From assembly GCA_002381865.1 (NCBI GenBank), contig DFYO01000014.1, forward strand, positions 18,319-34,712: a DNA stretch of 16,394 bases, in the 5' to 3' direction. The translations under genes and the position numbers were made by a program. The stretch comes from Clostridiales bacterium UBA4080. GTDB lineage: Bacteria; Bacillota; Clostridia; Lachnospirales; Vallitaleaceae. This document shows positions 8,055 to 14,256 of the stretch, piece by piece (the first letter of the stretch is position 1; each line of letters starts with the position of its first letter). The notes beneath the pieces were generated by a model that was given only the letters and a program-made list of their open reading frames with translations, did no database searches and was not told the origin of the DNA.

Positions 8055-8089
8055 AATACTATTTTGACATTCGCACATTTAAGCTCCTT
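8021..8089 (-). terminator. Rho-independent terminator of ilvE
   Basis: Read on the - strand, the ascending arm aaggagct (8082-8089) pairs with agctcctt (8025-8032). An inner helix joins 8063-8069 with 8043-8049 (tgtcaaa / tttgaca). The outer helix is followed directly by six T (8021-8026). An internal loop interrupts the stem. A second copy of the descending arm and T-tract occurs 49 bp further on (arm 7976-7983, tract 7972-7977). Confidence 0.75.
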
Positions 8090-8116
8090 AAGTTTAACTG
8101 CATAATACTTATATTA

Positions 8117-9187
8117 TTATTTTACTTTTACAATCCAGCTAAATTTATCTTCTATTTTACCTGTCTGTATTCCAGTAATTTCATCATATACTTTTTGAGA
8201 CAATTCTCCAATCTCACCATTGTTTACAGTAATAGTTTTGTCTCCCCAGTGCAATTCCCCTACTGGCGATATTACTGCCGCAGTACCTGTACCGAAAATT
8301 TCTTTTAATGCTCCTGTTTTAGATGCCTCGTATATTTCTTCAATTGATATTTTTCTTTCTGAAACATTGATTCCCCAAGACTTTAATAGCTCTATGGTCG
8401 AGTCTCTGGTTACCCCAGGCAAAATACTGCCTTCTAAGGATGGTGTAATAACCTCATTATCTATTTTAAAGAAAACATTCATAGTGCCTACTTCTTCAAC
8501 ATATTTTCTTTCAATTCCGTCTAACCAAAGTACTTGCGTATAACCATTTTCCTTTGCTTTCATCTGAGCTTTTAAACTTGCAACATAATTTGCGCCTGTT
8601 TTTGCAAATCCTGTTCCTCCCTTAACTGCTCTGACATATTCCTCTTCAACCCATATTTTAACTGGGTTTATTCCTTCCTTATAATATGCACCCACGGGTC
8701 CTACAATTATAATAAACTTGTATGTTGCGGACGGTCTTACTCCTAAAAATGGATCAGTTGCAATAATAAATGGTCTAATATATAAAGAGGTTCCTTCTTC
8801 TTCAGGTATCCAATCGCTGTCTACCGATACAATTGCTTTTATAGCTTGAAGAATATCCTCCTCATTAACTTGAGGAATGCAAATTCTTTCATTAGTAATA
8901 TTAATTCTTCTAATGTTTTTTTCAGGTCTAAACAGAAGAATATCATTATTCTTTGTTTTGTAAGCTTTTAAGCCTTCAAACATCTCTTGTCCGTAGTGAA
9001 AAACCATTGCTGAAGGTTCTAAGGATATTGGCTGATAAGGTATAATTTCTGGGTCATGCCATCCTTTTCCTTCTGTATATGACATAATAAACATATGATC
9101 ACTAAAATAATGACCGAATCCGAGTTCATCCATATTAACTGGTTTTTGTTTTGGCTTTGTAGTTTTGGTAATCGTTATATTTAGCAT
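8117..9187 (-). CDS. ilvE: Branched-chain amino acid aminotransferase
   Basis: PLP-dependent class IV aminotransferase that interconverts leucine, isoleucine and valine with their 2-oxo acids using glutamate/2-oxoglutarate, in the cytoplasm. At 356 residues it fits the longer, eukaryote-like BCAT group. Visible family marks: MVFHYGQEMFEGLKAY (61-76), IRPF (137-140), GGTGFAKTGANY with the PLP lysine at 196, EVGTMNVFF (232-240), and the phosphate-binding GTGTAAV (299-305). Ribosome site AAGGAGG (9196-9202) lies 8 nt upstream of the ATG. It has its own promoter and terminator, so it is monocistronic. No ilv/leu genes adjoin it, and I see no T-box or leader peptide before it. Confidence 0.95.
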   Translation of the reverse strand: MLNITITKTTKPKQKPVNMDELGFGHYFSDHMFIMSYTEGKGWHDPEIIPYQPISLEPSAMVFHYGQEMFEGLKAYKTKNNDILLFRPEKNIRRINITNERICIPQVNEEDILQAIKAIVSVDSDWIPEEEGTSLYIRPFIIATDPFLGVRPSATYKFIIIVGPVGAYYKEGINPVKIWVEEEYVRAVKGGTGFAKTGANYVASLKAQMKAKENGYTQVLWLDGIERKYVEEVGTMNVFFKIDNEVITPSLEGSILPGVTRDSTIELLKSWGINVSERKISIEEIYEASKTGALKEIFGTGTAAVISPVGELHWGDKTITVNNGEIGELSQKVYDEITGIQTGKIEDKFSWIVKVK

Positions 9188-9238
9188 TCAAAATGCCTCC
9201 TTAATCTATTTTCGTGCAATAATACTCTATCTTTCAAT

Positions 9239-9267
9239 ATAATAGAACGAATAGCTCTAAATGTCAA
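9239..9267 (-). promoter_or_regulatory. Promoter of ilvE
   Basis: On the - strand, -35 TTGACA (9262-9267, perfect) and -10 TATTAT (9239-9244, 5 of 6) are 17 bp apart. RNA would start near 9232, giving a leader of about 45 nt with the ribosome site AAGGAGG. Confidence 0.8.
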
Positions 9268-9320
9268 TTATTATATAGGTTTTGTATTTCTATAAATATT
9301 GCATCTATAAATATAACTTC

Positions 9321-9350
9321 TTGCAACTTATGTTTTTTTTCTGTTATAAT
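9321..9350 (+). promoter_or_regulatory. Putative promoter of the membrane protein gene
   Basis: -35 TTGCAA (9321-9326) and -10 TATAAT (9345-9350, perfect) are separated by 18 bp. Transcription would start near 9357, at the edge of the inverted repeat described next, about 180 nt before the ATG. Confidence 0.55.
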
Positions 9351-9355
9351 AAATC

Positions 9356-9375
9356 GTATTAATTTATATTAATAC
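9356..9375. promoter_or_regulatory. Operator-like inverted repeat at the transcription start
   Basis: Perfect 8-bp arms gtattaat / attaatac around a 4-nt centre, directly after the -10 box. A third TATTAAT follows at 9380-9386. The position suits a repressor operator, but the pure A/T composition makes chance plausible. Confidence 0.3.
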
Positions 9376-9537
9376 AATATATTAATAATCACAAAAACAC
9401 TACCCTATTAATTGTGCTATCTTTACTTTATAAATATAATGATTTTTGTTAGTTTGATTATTTTTTTAAAAATAATTTTCAGATATAGCTTATTACTATA
9501 TTTAAAATCGGGTATTATTTATTTTGGAGGAATTACA

Positions 9538-9912
9538 ATGCTTGCAAACCAGCCTTATAACCAAGAAAAAAGACAAGGGCCAGATATTTTAGTAAAATGG
9601 GTGCGAATTGCACGTTTTTTTGCTTGGATTATGCTTGGTATATTTTTAGTAATAACTGATACCGCTAAGCCCCAAACACTTACCTTTTGGGATCGTTTTT
9701 TAGATGTTAAAATACGAGGCTTTTGGGACCAAAATTTGCTTTTCATTGCATTCATTGTAGCTGTGATATTATTTATTTTTTCTTTTGTTTCTATATTAAT
9801 TAATGCAATGCGACTCAAGAGAAAAACGGATAGACTATGTATATCCCTTTTAATTACACTTATTATTTCTTCTATTGGCATTTTATTCTATCTAACTATA
9901 GCCTTTAGTTAA
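9538..9912 (+). CDS. Unrecognised small membrane protein, three predicted helices
   Basis: I do not recognise this family. It has 124 residues: a hydrophilic N terminus (1-20), then three hydrophobic segments at about 23-40, 66-90 and 99-122. The first loop has conserved-looking aromatic and charged residues (TFWDRFLDV, GFWDQN), and a short basic loop MRLKRKTDR sits at about 91-99. By the positive-inside rule that basic loop, between helices 2 and 3, faces the cytoplasm. No signal peptide or catalytic motif is seen. The start at 9538 is chosen because GGAGG (9526-9530) lies 7 nt before it. The frame stays open back to 9412, but that stretch has no ribosome site. Its TAA directly abuts the ung stop on the other strand, with no terminator between. 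Confidence 0.8.
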   Translation: MLANQPYNQEKRQGPDILVKWVRIARFFAWIMLGIFLVITDTAKPQTLTFWDRFLDVKIRGFWDQNLLFIAFIVAVILFIFSFVSILINAMRLKRKTDRLCISLLITLIISSIGILFYLTIAFS

Positions 9913-10578
9913 TTATTCTACTCTCCAGTCTACAGGTGTTATCTTATTTTCTTCAAGAAATTGATTTGTTCTTGAAAAAGGCTTGCTTCCAAAGAACCCT
10001 CTGTATGCAGACAATGGGCTTGGATGCACTGATTCAATTATCAAATGATTATTGTTAGTAATCAGCTTTTTTTTATTAATTGCATGACTCCCCCATAGTA
10101 TAAATACTACTGGGGTTTTTTTATTATTAAGGCTTTTAATTATTGCATCTGTAAAATTCTGCCATCCGATTGTACTATGAGATGCCGCTTGATTTGCTCT
10201 TACTGTTAGTACTGAATTTAACATAAGCACTCCCTGCTTTGCCCATTTTTCAAGATACCCATGCTCTGGAATTTCATATCCCATATCACTTCTAAGCTCT
10301 TTGTAAATATTTAATAAGGATGGCGGAATGGCAACACCAGGCTTAACCGAGAAACATAATCCGTGAGCTTGATTTTCTCCGTGATATGGATCCTGCCCAA
10401 TTATTACCACTTTTACTTGTTCATAGCTTGTCAGTTTTAAAGCAGCATAAATATCGTACATATCTGGGTATATTATCTTGGTTTTATATTCATTTTTCAA
10501 AAACTCCCTAATAGCTTTGTAATAATCTTTATTAAATTCTTCTCCTATAATTTCATCCCAATCATTATTTATTTTCAT
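9913..10578 (-). CDS. ung: Uracil-DNA glycosylase, family 1
   Basis: Base-excision repair enzyme that hydrolyses the N-glycosidic bond of uracil in DNA (from cytosine deamination or dUMP incorporation). It is cytoplasmic, 221 residues, normal for the family. Motifs are intact: GQDPYHG 61-67 with catalytic Asp63, the LMLNSVLTV region with the uracil-contacting Asn121, and the leucine-loop motif HPSPLSA 185-191 with His185. A short GAGG lies 5 nt before the ATG at 10578. The stop codon is immediately adjacent to that of the convergent membrane protein gene. I found no strong promoter match in the upstream 80 bp. Confidence 0.96.
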   Translation of the reverse strand: MKINNDWDEIIGEEFNKDYYKAIREFLKNEYKTKIIYPDMYDIYAALKLTSYEQVKVVIIGQDPYHGENQAHGLCFSVKPGVAIPPSLLNIYKELRSDMGYEIPEHGYLEKWAKQGVLMLNSVLTVRANQAASHSTIGWQNFTDAIIKSLNNKKTPVVFILWGSHAINKKKLITNNNHLIIESVHPSPLSAYRGFFGSKPFSRTNQFLEENKITPVDWRVE

Positions 10579-10691
10579 TGTATCCTCGCTCTAGTTTTAA
10601 TCTATAATTGTAGTATTATCATAAGCTTCTTAATTTAATGATGTGTAATAATCTTACCTGTATTTTAAATCAAAAAAGATTTTTAGTAAAT

Positions 10692-10710
10692 ACAAATGAC
10701 ATTTGTCATT
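10692..10710. promoter_or_regulatory. Nested palindromes, possible operator
   Basis: Two overlapping perfect inverted repeats: ACAAATG-a-CATTTGT (10692-10706) and AATGACA-tt-TGTCATT (10695-10710). A related half-site, ACATTTGTATT, recurs at 10819-10829. They lie in the divergent spacer between ung and the small + strand gene, and could bind a dimeric regulator. No protein is assigned. Confidence 0.35.
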
Positions 10711-10764
10711 AATTTTTGTGCATATTTTTTGTATGTTTTAATTGTAATACTATTGTTTTTTTAC

Positions 10765-10789
10765 AAAACCCTTGAAAATAAAGGGTTTT
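10765..10789. terminator. Orphan bidirectional terminator-like hairpin
   Basis: Perfect 9-bp arms aaaaccctt (10765-10773) and aagggtttt (10781-10789) around a 7-nt loop. The A4...T4 ends resemble short bidirectional terminators. No gene on either strand ends just before it, so its role is unclear. It could insulate the downstream promoter or end a small RNA I cannot define. Confidence 0.4.
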
Positions 10790-10861
10790 AATCATTTATA
10801 ACTGAATTCACATGCATTACATTTGTATTGAACGACAATTATTAAATATTTATTAATTTTT

Positions 10862-10890
10862 TTGACAAATTCCATCAATAATGTTATAAT
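10862..10890 (+). promoter_or_regulatory. Perfect-consensus extended -10 promoter
   Basis: TTGACA (10862-10867), a 17-bp spacer, then TATAAT (10885-10890) with TG at 10882-10883. All 12 hexamer positions and the extended -10 match the sigma-A consensus. An A/T-rich stretch upstream (10831-10861) could act as an UP element. RNA would start near 10897. This is the best promoter in the window, and it precedes only a very small gene. Confidence 0.9.
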
Positions 10891-10942
10891 TAGTTTACAA
10901 AAAGGTGACTATAATGTTTGGGAAAGGAAAAGGGAGAATAAT

Positions 10943-11080
10943 ATGGAAAAAGAAAAGAATTTATCAATGGAATTGCTTAAGAATGAATTTGAGACAACTA
11001 GAGAGCATGAAGAAGACACTAATAACAGCAAGGATAATTCAATTTCAAAGGTAGCACTTATAGCTTACTTATTTTCATAA
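10943..11080 (+). CDS. Small acidic protein, apparently frameshifted in a C-terminal membrane helix
   Basis: I do not recognise this 45-residue frame. It is strongly hydrophilic and acidic over residues 1-33 (MEKEKNLSMELL..., TTREHEEDTNNSK), then turns hydrophobic (ISKVALIAYLFS) and stops. Ribosome site AGGGAG (10931-10936) lies 6 nt before the ATG. Moving to the -1 frame at the T-run 11072-11075 continues the hydrophobic stretch with FINLMYVLMTSYL and stops at 11113-11115, exactly at the edge of the terminator hairpin. That would give about 57 residues with a 24-residue membrane helix. One T lost from the run, an assembly error or slippage would each explain this. An overlapping frame from ATG 10914 (SD AAGGTGA, 46 basic residues) is the alternative. 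Transcription is well supported; the product is not certain. Confidence 0.5.
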   Translation: MEKEKNLSMELLKNEFETTREHEEDTNNSKDNSISKVALIAYLFS

Positions 11081-11114
11081 ACTTAATGTATGTCTTAATG
11101 ACAAGCTACTTATA

Positions 11115-11142
11115 AAAAAAAACCACAAATGTGGTTTTTTTT
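11115..11142. terminator. Bidirectional terminator between the small gene and degV
   Basis: Arms aaaaaaaaccac (11115-11126) and gtggtttttttt (11131-11142) pair over 12 bp around the loop aaat. Each strand ends in an eight- or nine-T tract. On the - strand it begins inside the TAA of the DegV gene. On the + strand it follows the small gene and its -1-frame stop. Confidence 0.9.
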
Positions 11143-12025
11143 ATTTATTTTCTCTTTCCTTATCGCCCATAAAAGCTACTGCTAGCATACCACTTCCAAC
11201 ATGTGTTCCTATAGTCGCTGAAAGTTGTGTTATATATATTTCTTTAGGATTATGTGTTTCTTCAATCATTTTTTTCAGTTTTTCAGCATCCTTAATACAA
11301 TTAGCATGACATATAAAAACTTCCTTTCCATCTGTCTCACCAATATGCTCAGAAAATTTATCATATAGCTGTTTAATTGATTTATGTCTTCCTCTAACTG
11401 AAGAATAAGACCTAAGTTTTCCTTCATGGCTCATTGTTAGTACTGGCTTTGCCTTTAATGCTGTACCTAATAGAGCAATTGCTGCTGGTATTCTTCCCCC
11501 ATTTTTTAAATGCTCAAGGTCATCCACAGCAAACCAATGGTTAAATTTCAAAACATTGCTATTAATCCAATCAACTACTTCCTCTCTGCTCTTTCCTTCT
11601 TTAACCTTTGATACTGTATGTGCAACCATTGCTCCGAGCCCTCCTGACGCAGCTCTAGTATCAATAACACTAATATCTGCGTCCGGATACTCCTCAAGCA
11701 GCATTTGTTTGGCTAATTCAGCATTATTCATAGTTCCGCTTAAGCCTGATGACAATCCCAGATAAATAAGACTATCTCCATTTTCATAGGCTTTCTTATA
11801 TTCATCTAAAAAGCCTATTACATTTATTTGAGATGTTCTTGGCATTATCCCGCTTTCTAATTTATCATAAAAAGTGCTATGCTTTAATGTTTTACCTAAA
11901 TCATCTATATAGCTTTCCTCACCGATTACTATCGGCATTCCAACAACCCTTAATATATTAGAATTATCTTCAACATATTTAAGCGGCAAATCACTGCTTG
12001 AATCCGTTAATATAATCAAACCCAA
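11141..12025 (-). CDS. DegV family (fatty-acid-binding) protein, TTG start
   Basis: Cytoplasmic DegV/EDD-fold protein. Members bind a fatty acid and several serve as FakB, presenting the acid to the kinase FakA for phosphorylation. Family marks: TDSSSDLP near the N terminus, PRTSQIN, GLSSGLSGT, and the DLEHLKNGGRIPAAIALLGTALKAKP block. The frame is open to TTG 12046, but GGAGG (12034-12038) lies inside that reading and 8 nt before a TTG at 12023-12025. Starting there gives MGLIILTDSSSDLP, the usual family N terminus, and 294 residues. The longer reading (TTG 12046 or ATG 12040) lacks a ribosome site. No fakA gene is in the window, so FakB function is an inference from the family. Confidence 0.9.
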   Translation of the reverse strand: MGLIILTDSSSDLPLKYVEDNSNILRVVGMPIVIGEESYIDDLGKTLKHSTFYDKLESGIMPRTSQINVIGFLDEYKKAYENGDSLIYLGLSSGLSGTMNNAELAKQMLLEEYPDADISVIDTRAASGGLGAMVAHTVSKVKEGKSREEVVDWINSNVLKFNHWFAVDDLEHLKNGGRIPAAIALLGTALKAKPVLTMSHEGKLRSYSSVRGRHKSIKQLYDKFSEHIGETDGKEVFICHANCIKDAEKLKKMIEETHNPKEIYITQLSATIGTHVGSGMLAVAFMGDKERENK

Positions 12026-12054
12026 ACCATTTTCCTCCATTTTCAATAAAAATA

Positions 12055-12069
12055 GCGTTTTATAAACGC
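12055..12069 (-). promoter_or_regulatory. Small hairpin with T-rich tail in the degV leader
   Basis: Arms gcgttt (12055-12060) and aaacgc (12064-12069) form a perfect 6-bp inverted repeat with a 3-nt loop. On the - strand it is followed by TATTTTTATT and then, within about 20 nt, the degV ribosome site. It could be a weak attenuator or an operator. I found no convincing promoter hexamers upstream to tell which. Confidence 0.3.
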
Positions 12070-12204
12070 GTTATCATGCAAAGCTGAATTATTCAACTAT
12101 TAAATTCAAATCAAACTATTCTGCTTAATATAGCAATTGTAATTTTAAATCACTTCTTAGTTTATAATAAAACACATTTTATGTCTATATAATTCTAGGC
12201 TTTC

Positions 12205-12233
12205 TTTACTATTTGTTATTCTTATTGTATAAT
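12205..12233 (+). promoter_or_regulatory. Putative promoter of argS
   Basis: -35 TTTACT (12205-12210, 4 of 6) and -10 TATAAT (12228-12233, perfect) with 17-bp spacing. RNA would start near 12240, about 60 nt before the ATG. No T-box sequence (AGGGTGGNACCGCG-like) is present in the 250-bp upstream region. Confidence 0.55.
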
Positions 12234-12299
12234 AATAATGCTTTTACCCTGTTTTTTCAAAATTGATAATTATAATATTTTTAAATAAAGGAGCTTTTT

Positions 12300-14051
12300 A
12301 TGTTAACAGATGTATTATCCGATTTATTAAAAAAAGCATTTGCTGATTCTGGCTACAGCACAAAATATGGCGATGTTGTTCGTTCTCAAAGACCTGACCT
12401 TTGTCAATTTCAGTGTAATGGTTCGATGAGCGCTTCAAAGGAATACAAAAAACCACCCTTTGTTATTAGCGATGAGGTTGTTGAAAAAATCAAATCTTTA
12501 GACAATTTCAAAAATATTTTTCAGAATATTGAAACTGTAAAACCTGGATTTATTAATATTACTCTAGCTGATGAATTTATTAAAAATCATATTAATAATC
12601 TTTTAACTGATTCACGTATTGGATGTCCAAATATTGGAAATTCGCAAAAAATAGTTCTTGACTATGGCGGTCCTAATATTGCAAAGCCTTTGCATGTAGG
12701 ACATCTTCGTTCAGCAATTATCGGCGACAGCTTAAAGAGACTTTTTAGATTCTTAGGCTATCAGGTAATTGCTGATACCCATCTTGGTGATTGGGGTTTG
12801 CAAATGGGAATGATTATTTCCGAGTGCAAAAGACGTTATTCTGATCTTTCTTATTTTGATGATTCTTATAAGGGAGAGTATCCTTCAGAGGCTCCTTTTT
12901 CACTTGAGGATCTTTCTGAAATATATCCTTATATTAGCAAGCTCAGCAAGGAAGACCCTGATATTCTTCAAGCAGCAAAAGAAGCTACCTTTAAGCTTCA
13001 AAATGGCGAACGTGGATATGTTGCTTTATGGGAGCATATAGTAAATGTTTCCCTACAGGATATCAAAAAAAATTATGCGCGTTTAGATGTTGATTTTGAT
13101 TTATGGTACGGTGAAAGTCATAGTAATCCTTATGTAGATAATGTTGTTTCTCATTTAAAAAATCGTAATGTCGTATATGAAAGCGAAGGTGCTCTTGTAG
13201 TTGATGTTGCAGATGAAAATGAAGACTTGCCACCTCTACTTCTTTATAAAACAGATGGTTCAATACTGTATACTACTACTGACCTTGCCACAATATACCA
13301 ACGAGTTAAGGATTTTGACCCTGATTACATTCTTTATGTAGTTGACAGCAGACAGGGAACTCACTTTAAACAGGTATTTAACTGTGCCTACAAAAATGTG
13401 ATTGTTAAAGAATCTGTATCTCTTGAGCATATTGGCTTTGGAACAATGAACGGCAAGGATGGTCGTCCCTTCAAAACTCGTGACGGAGGAACTGTTAAGC
13501 TCTCAGATTTGATTGATATGGTTGAAGCAAATGCAAAAGAAAAAATTCGCGATAAAGAAGCTTTGGATATAGATACCATTAGCAAGCAAATAGGCTTATC
13601 AACATTAAAATTTGCAGATTTAAGTAATTTCCGAACTAAAGATTATGTGTTTGATCTTGAAAAATTTTCTTCCTTTGAAGGAAAAACCGGACCATATCTT
13701 TTATATAGCTATGTAAGAATAAACAATATTATTAAAAAGCTTAAGGAATCCGGATTATCTGCTTCTGAAATTACACTTCCTGCAAGTGATGTTGAAAGAA
13801 ATATAATGATAAAAATTAATGAACTCCCTGAGGCTTTATCGGTTGCCTCAAGAGATAGAGCACCTAGTGCTATTTGTGAATATGTCTATGAGCTGTCAAC
13901 ACTTATTAATGCATTTTATCACACCCATCATATTCTCAATGAGGAAAATCAAACCCAGCAAAAAAGCTGGATGACATTATGCTCACTTATCATTAAAACA
14001 ATGGATATCTGCCTTGATATTCTTGGCATATCTGTACCTGAAAAAATGTAA
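12300..14051 (+). CDS. argS: Arginyl-tRNA synthetase
   Basis: Class Ia synthetase charging tRNA-Arg with arginine in the cytoplasm; 583 residues, slightly long for the family. Order: N-terminal ArgS additional domain (about 1-95); Rossmann catalytic core from about 117 with DYGGPNIAKPLHVGHLRSA, whose HVGH (132-135) is the HIGH motif; HLGDWGLQMG (161-170); YTTTDLA (325-330); and GKDGRPFKTRDGG (385-397), the degenerate KMSKS-loop equivalent. The DALR-type anticodon-binding domain runs from about 466 to the end. Ribosome site AAAGGAG (12287-12293) lies 6 nt before the ATG. It is monocistronic, with its own promoter and terminator. Confidence 0.97.
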   Translation: MLTDVLSDLLKKAFADSGYSTKYGDVVRSQRPDLCQFQCNGSMSASKEYKKPPFVISDEVVEKIKSLDNFKNIFQNIETVKPGFINITLADEFIKNHINNLLTDSRIGCPNIGNSQKIVLDYGGPNIAKPLHVGHLRSAIIGDSLKRLFRFLGYQVIADTHLGDWGLQMGMIISECKRRYSDLSYFDDSYKGEYPSEAPFSLEDLSEIYPYISKLSKEDPDILQAAKEATFKLQNGERGYVALWEHIVNVSLQDIKKNYARLDVDFDLWYGESHSNPYVDNVVSHLKNRNVVYESEGALVVDVADENEDLPPLLLYKTDGSILYTTTDLATIYQRVKDFDPDYILYVVDSRQGTHFKQVFNCAYKNVIVKESVSLEHIGFGTMNGKDGRPFKTRDGGTVKLSDLIDMVEANAKEKIRDKEALDIDTISKQIGLSTLKFADLSNFRTKDYVFDLEKFSSFEGKTGPYLLYSYVRINNIIKKLKESGLSASEITLPASDVERNIMIKINELPEALSVASRDRAPSAICEYVYELSTLINAFYHTHHILNEENQTQQKSWMTLCSLIIKTMDICLDILGISVPEKM

Positions 14052-14070
14052 TATACGTTACCAAATAAGA

Positions 14071-14094
14071 AAACAGTCAATTGACTGTTTTTTT
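14071..14094 (+). terminator. Rho-independent terminator of argS
   Basis: A perfect 20-nt palindrome aaacagtcaattgactgttt (14071-14090) runs straight into TTTT, giving a seven-T tract. It lies 20 nt after the argS stop. Confidence 0.9.
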
Positions 14095-14134
14095 ATATTT
14101 ATAATAAATTTATCTTTGCTGTTATTCTAAAAAC

Positions 14135-14168
14135 AAATAATCTTCTTACCCTAGCTTTAAGATTATTT
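14135..14168. promoter_or_regulatory. Inverted repeat between argS terminator and trmB promoter
   Basis: Perfect 10-bp arms aaataatctt (14135-14144) and aagattattt (14159-14168) with a 14-nt loop, about 26 bp upstream of the -35 box of the TrmB-lysA operon. It could be an operator for that operon or a weak second terminator. The T-tract is short. Confidence 0.35.
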
Positions 14169-14194
14169 TCTTATACTAATGATAACCAATATAC

Positions 14195-14223
14195 TTGACA
14201 ACAGCACCTCAATATTATATAGT
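14195..14223 (+). promoter_or_regulatory. Promoter of the TrmB-lysA operon
   Basis: TTGACA (14195-14200, perfect), 17-bp spacer, TATAGT (14218-14223, 5 of 6). RNA would start near 14230, about 27 nt before the TrmB start codon. The leader is too short for a lysine riboswitch. Confidence 0.8.
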
Positions 14224-14256
14224 AGTTCTGTATAGAAACACTAGCGAGGTGAGAAT

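Larger units (their letters stand above)
9188..9537. other. 350-bp divergent intergenic region
   Basis: Very AT-rich spacer between ilvE (-) and the membrane protein gene (+). It holds the ilvE promoter, a rightward promoter (9321-9350), a perfect inverted repeat just after it (9356-9375), an 11-bp direct repeat tctataaatat (9289-9299 and 9304-9314), and a leader of about 180 nt. An open frame runs upstream of the membrane gene from GTG 9412, but that GTG has no ribosome site. I see no RNA gene here. Confidence 0.6.

Noticed and set aside
8220..8543. 107-codon open frame on the + strand inside ilvE
   Set aside because: Lies wholly antisense to a well-supported aminotransferase gene and has no family features; the same applies to the + strand frames inside the kinase, Memo and DegV genes.
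9412..9537. N-terminal extension of the membrane protein from GTG 9412
   Set aside because: No ribosome site at the GTG, whereas GGAGG sits 7 nt before ATG 9538; the extension is low-complexity A/T-driven hydrophobic sequence.
10862..10942. Upstream start of the small + strand gene at TTG 10862
   Set aside because: That codon is the -35 box of the perfect promoter and so is not transcribed; the AGGGAG-preceded ATG 10943 fits better.
11069..11080. Programmed -1 frameshift at a canonical slippery heptamer in the small gene
   Set aside because: The reading-frame context is not an X XXY YYZ heptamer. A lost T or slippage on a run of four T is possible, but a classical programmed site is not supported.
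12070..12299. T-box riboswitch upstream of argS
   Set aside because: No T-box consensus or terminator/antiterminator pair is visible; only a plain promoter and ribosome site.
14224..14256. Lysine riboswitch before the TrmB-lysA operon
   Set aside because: The leader after the promoter is about 27 nt, too short for a riboswitch.
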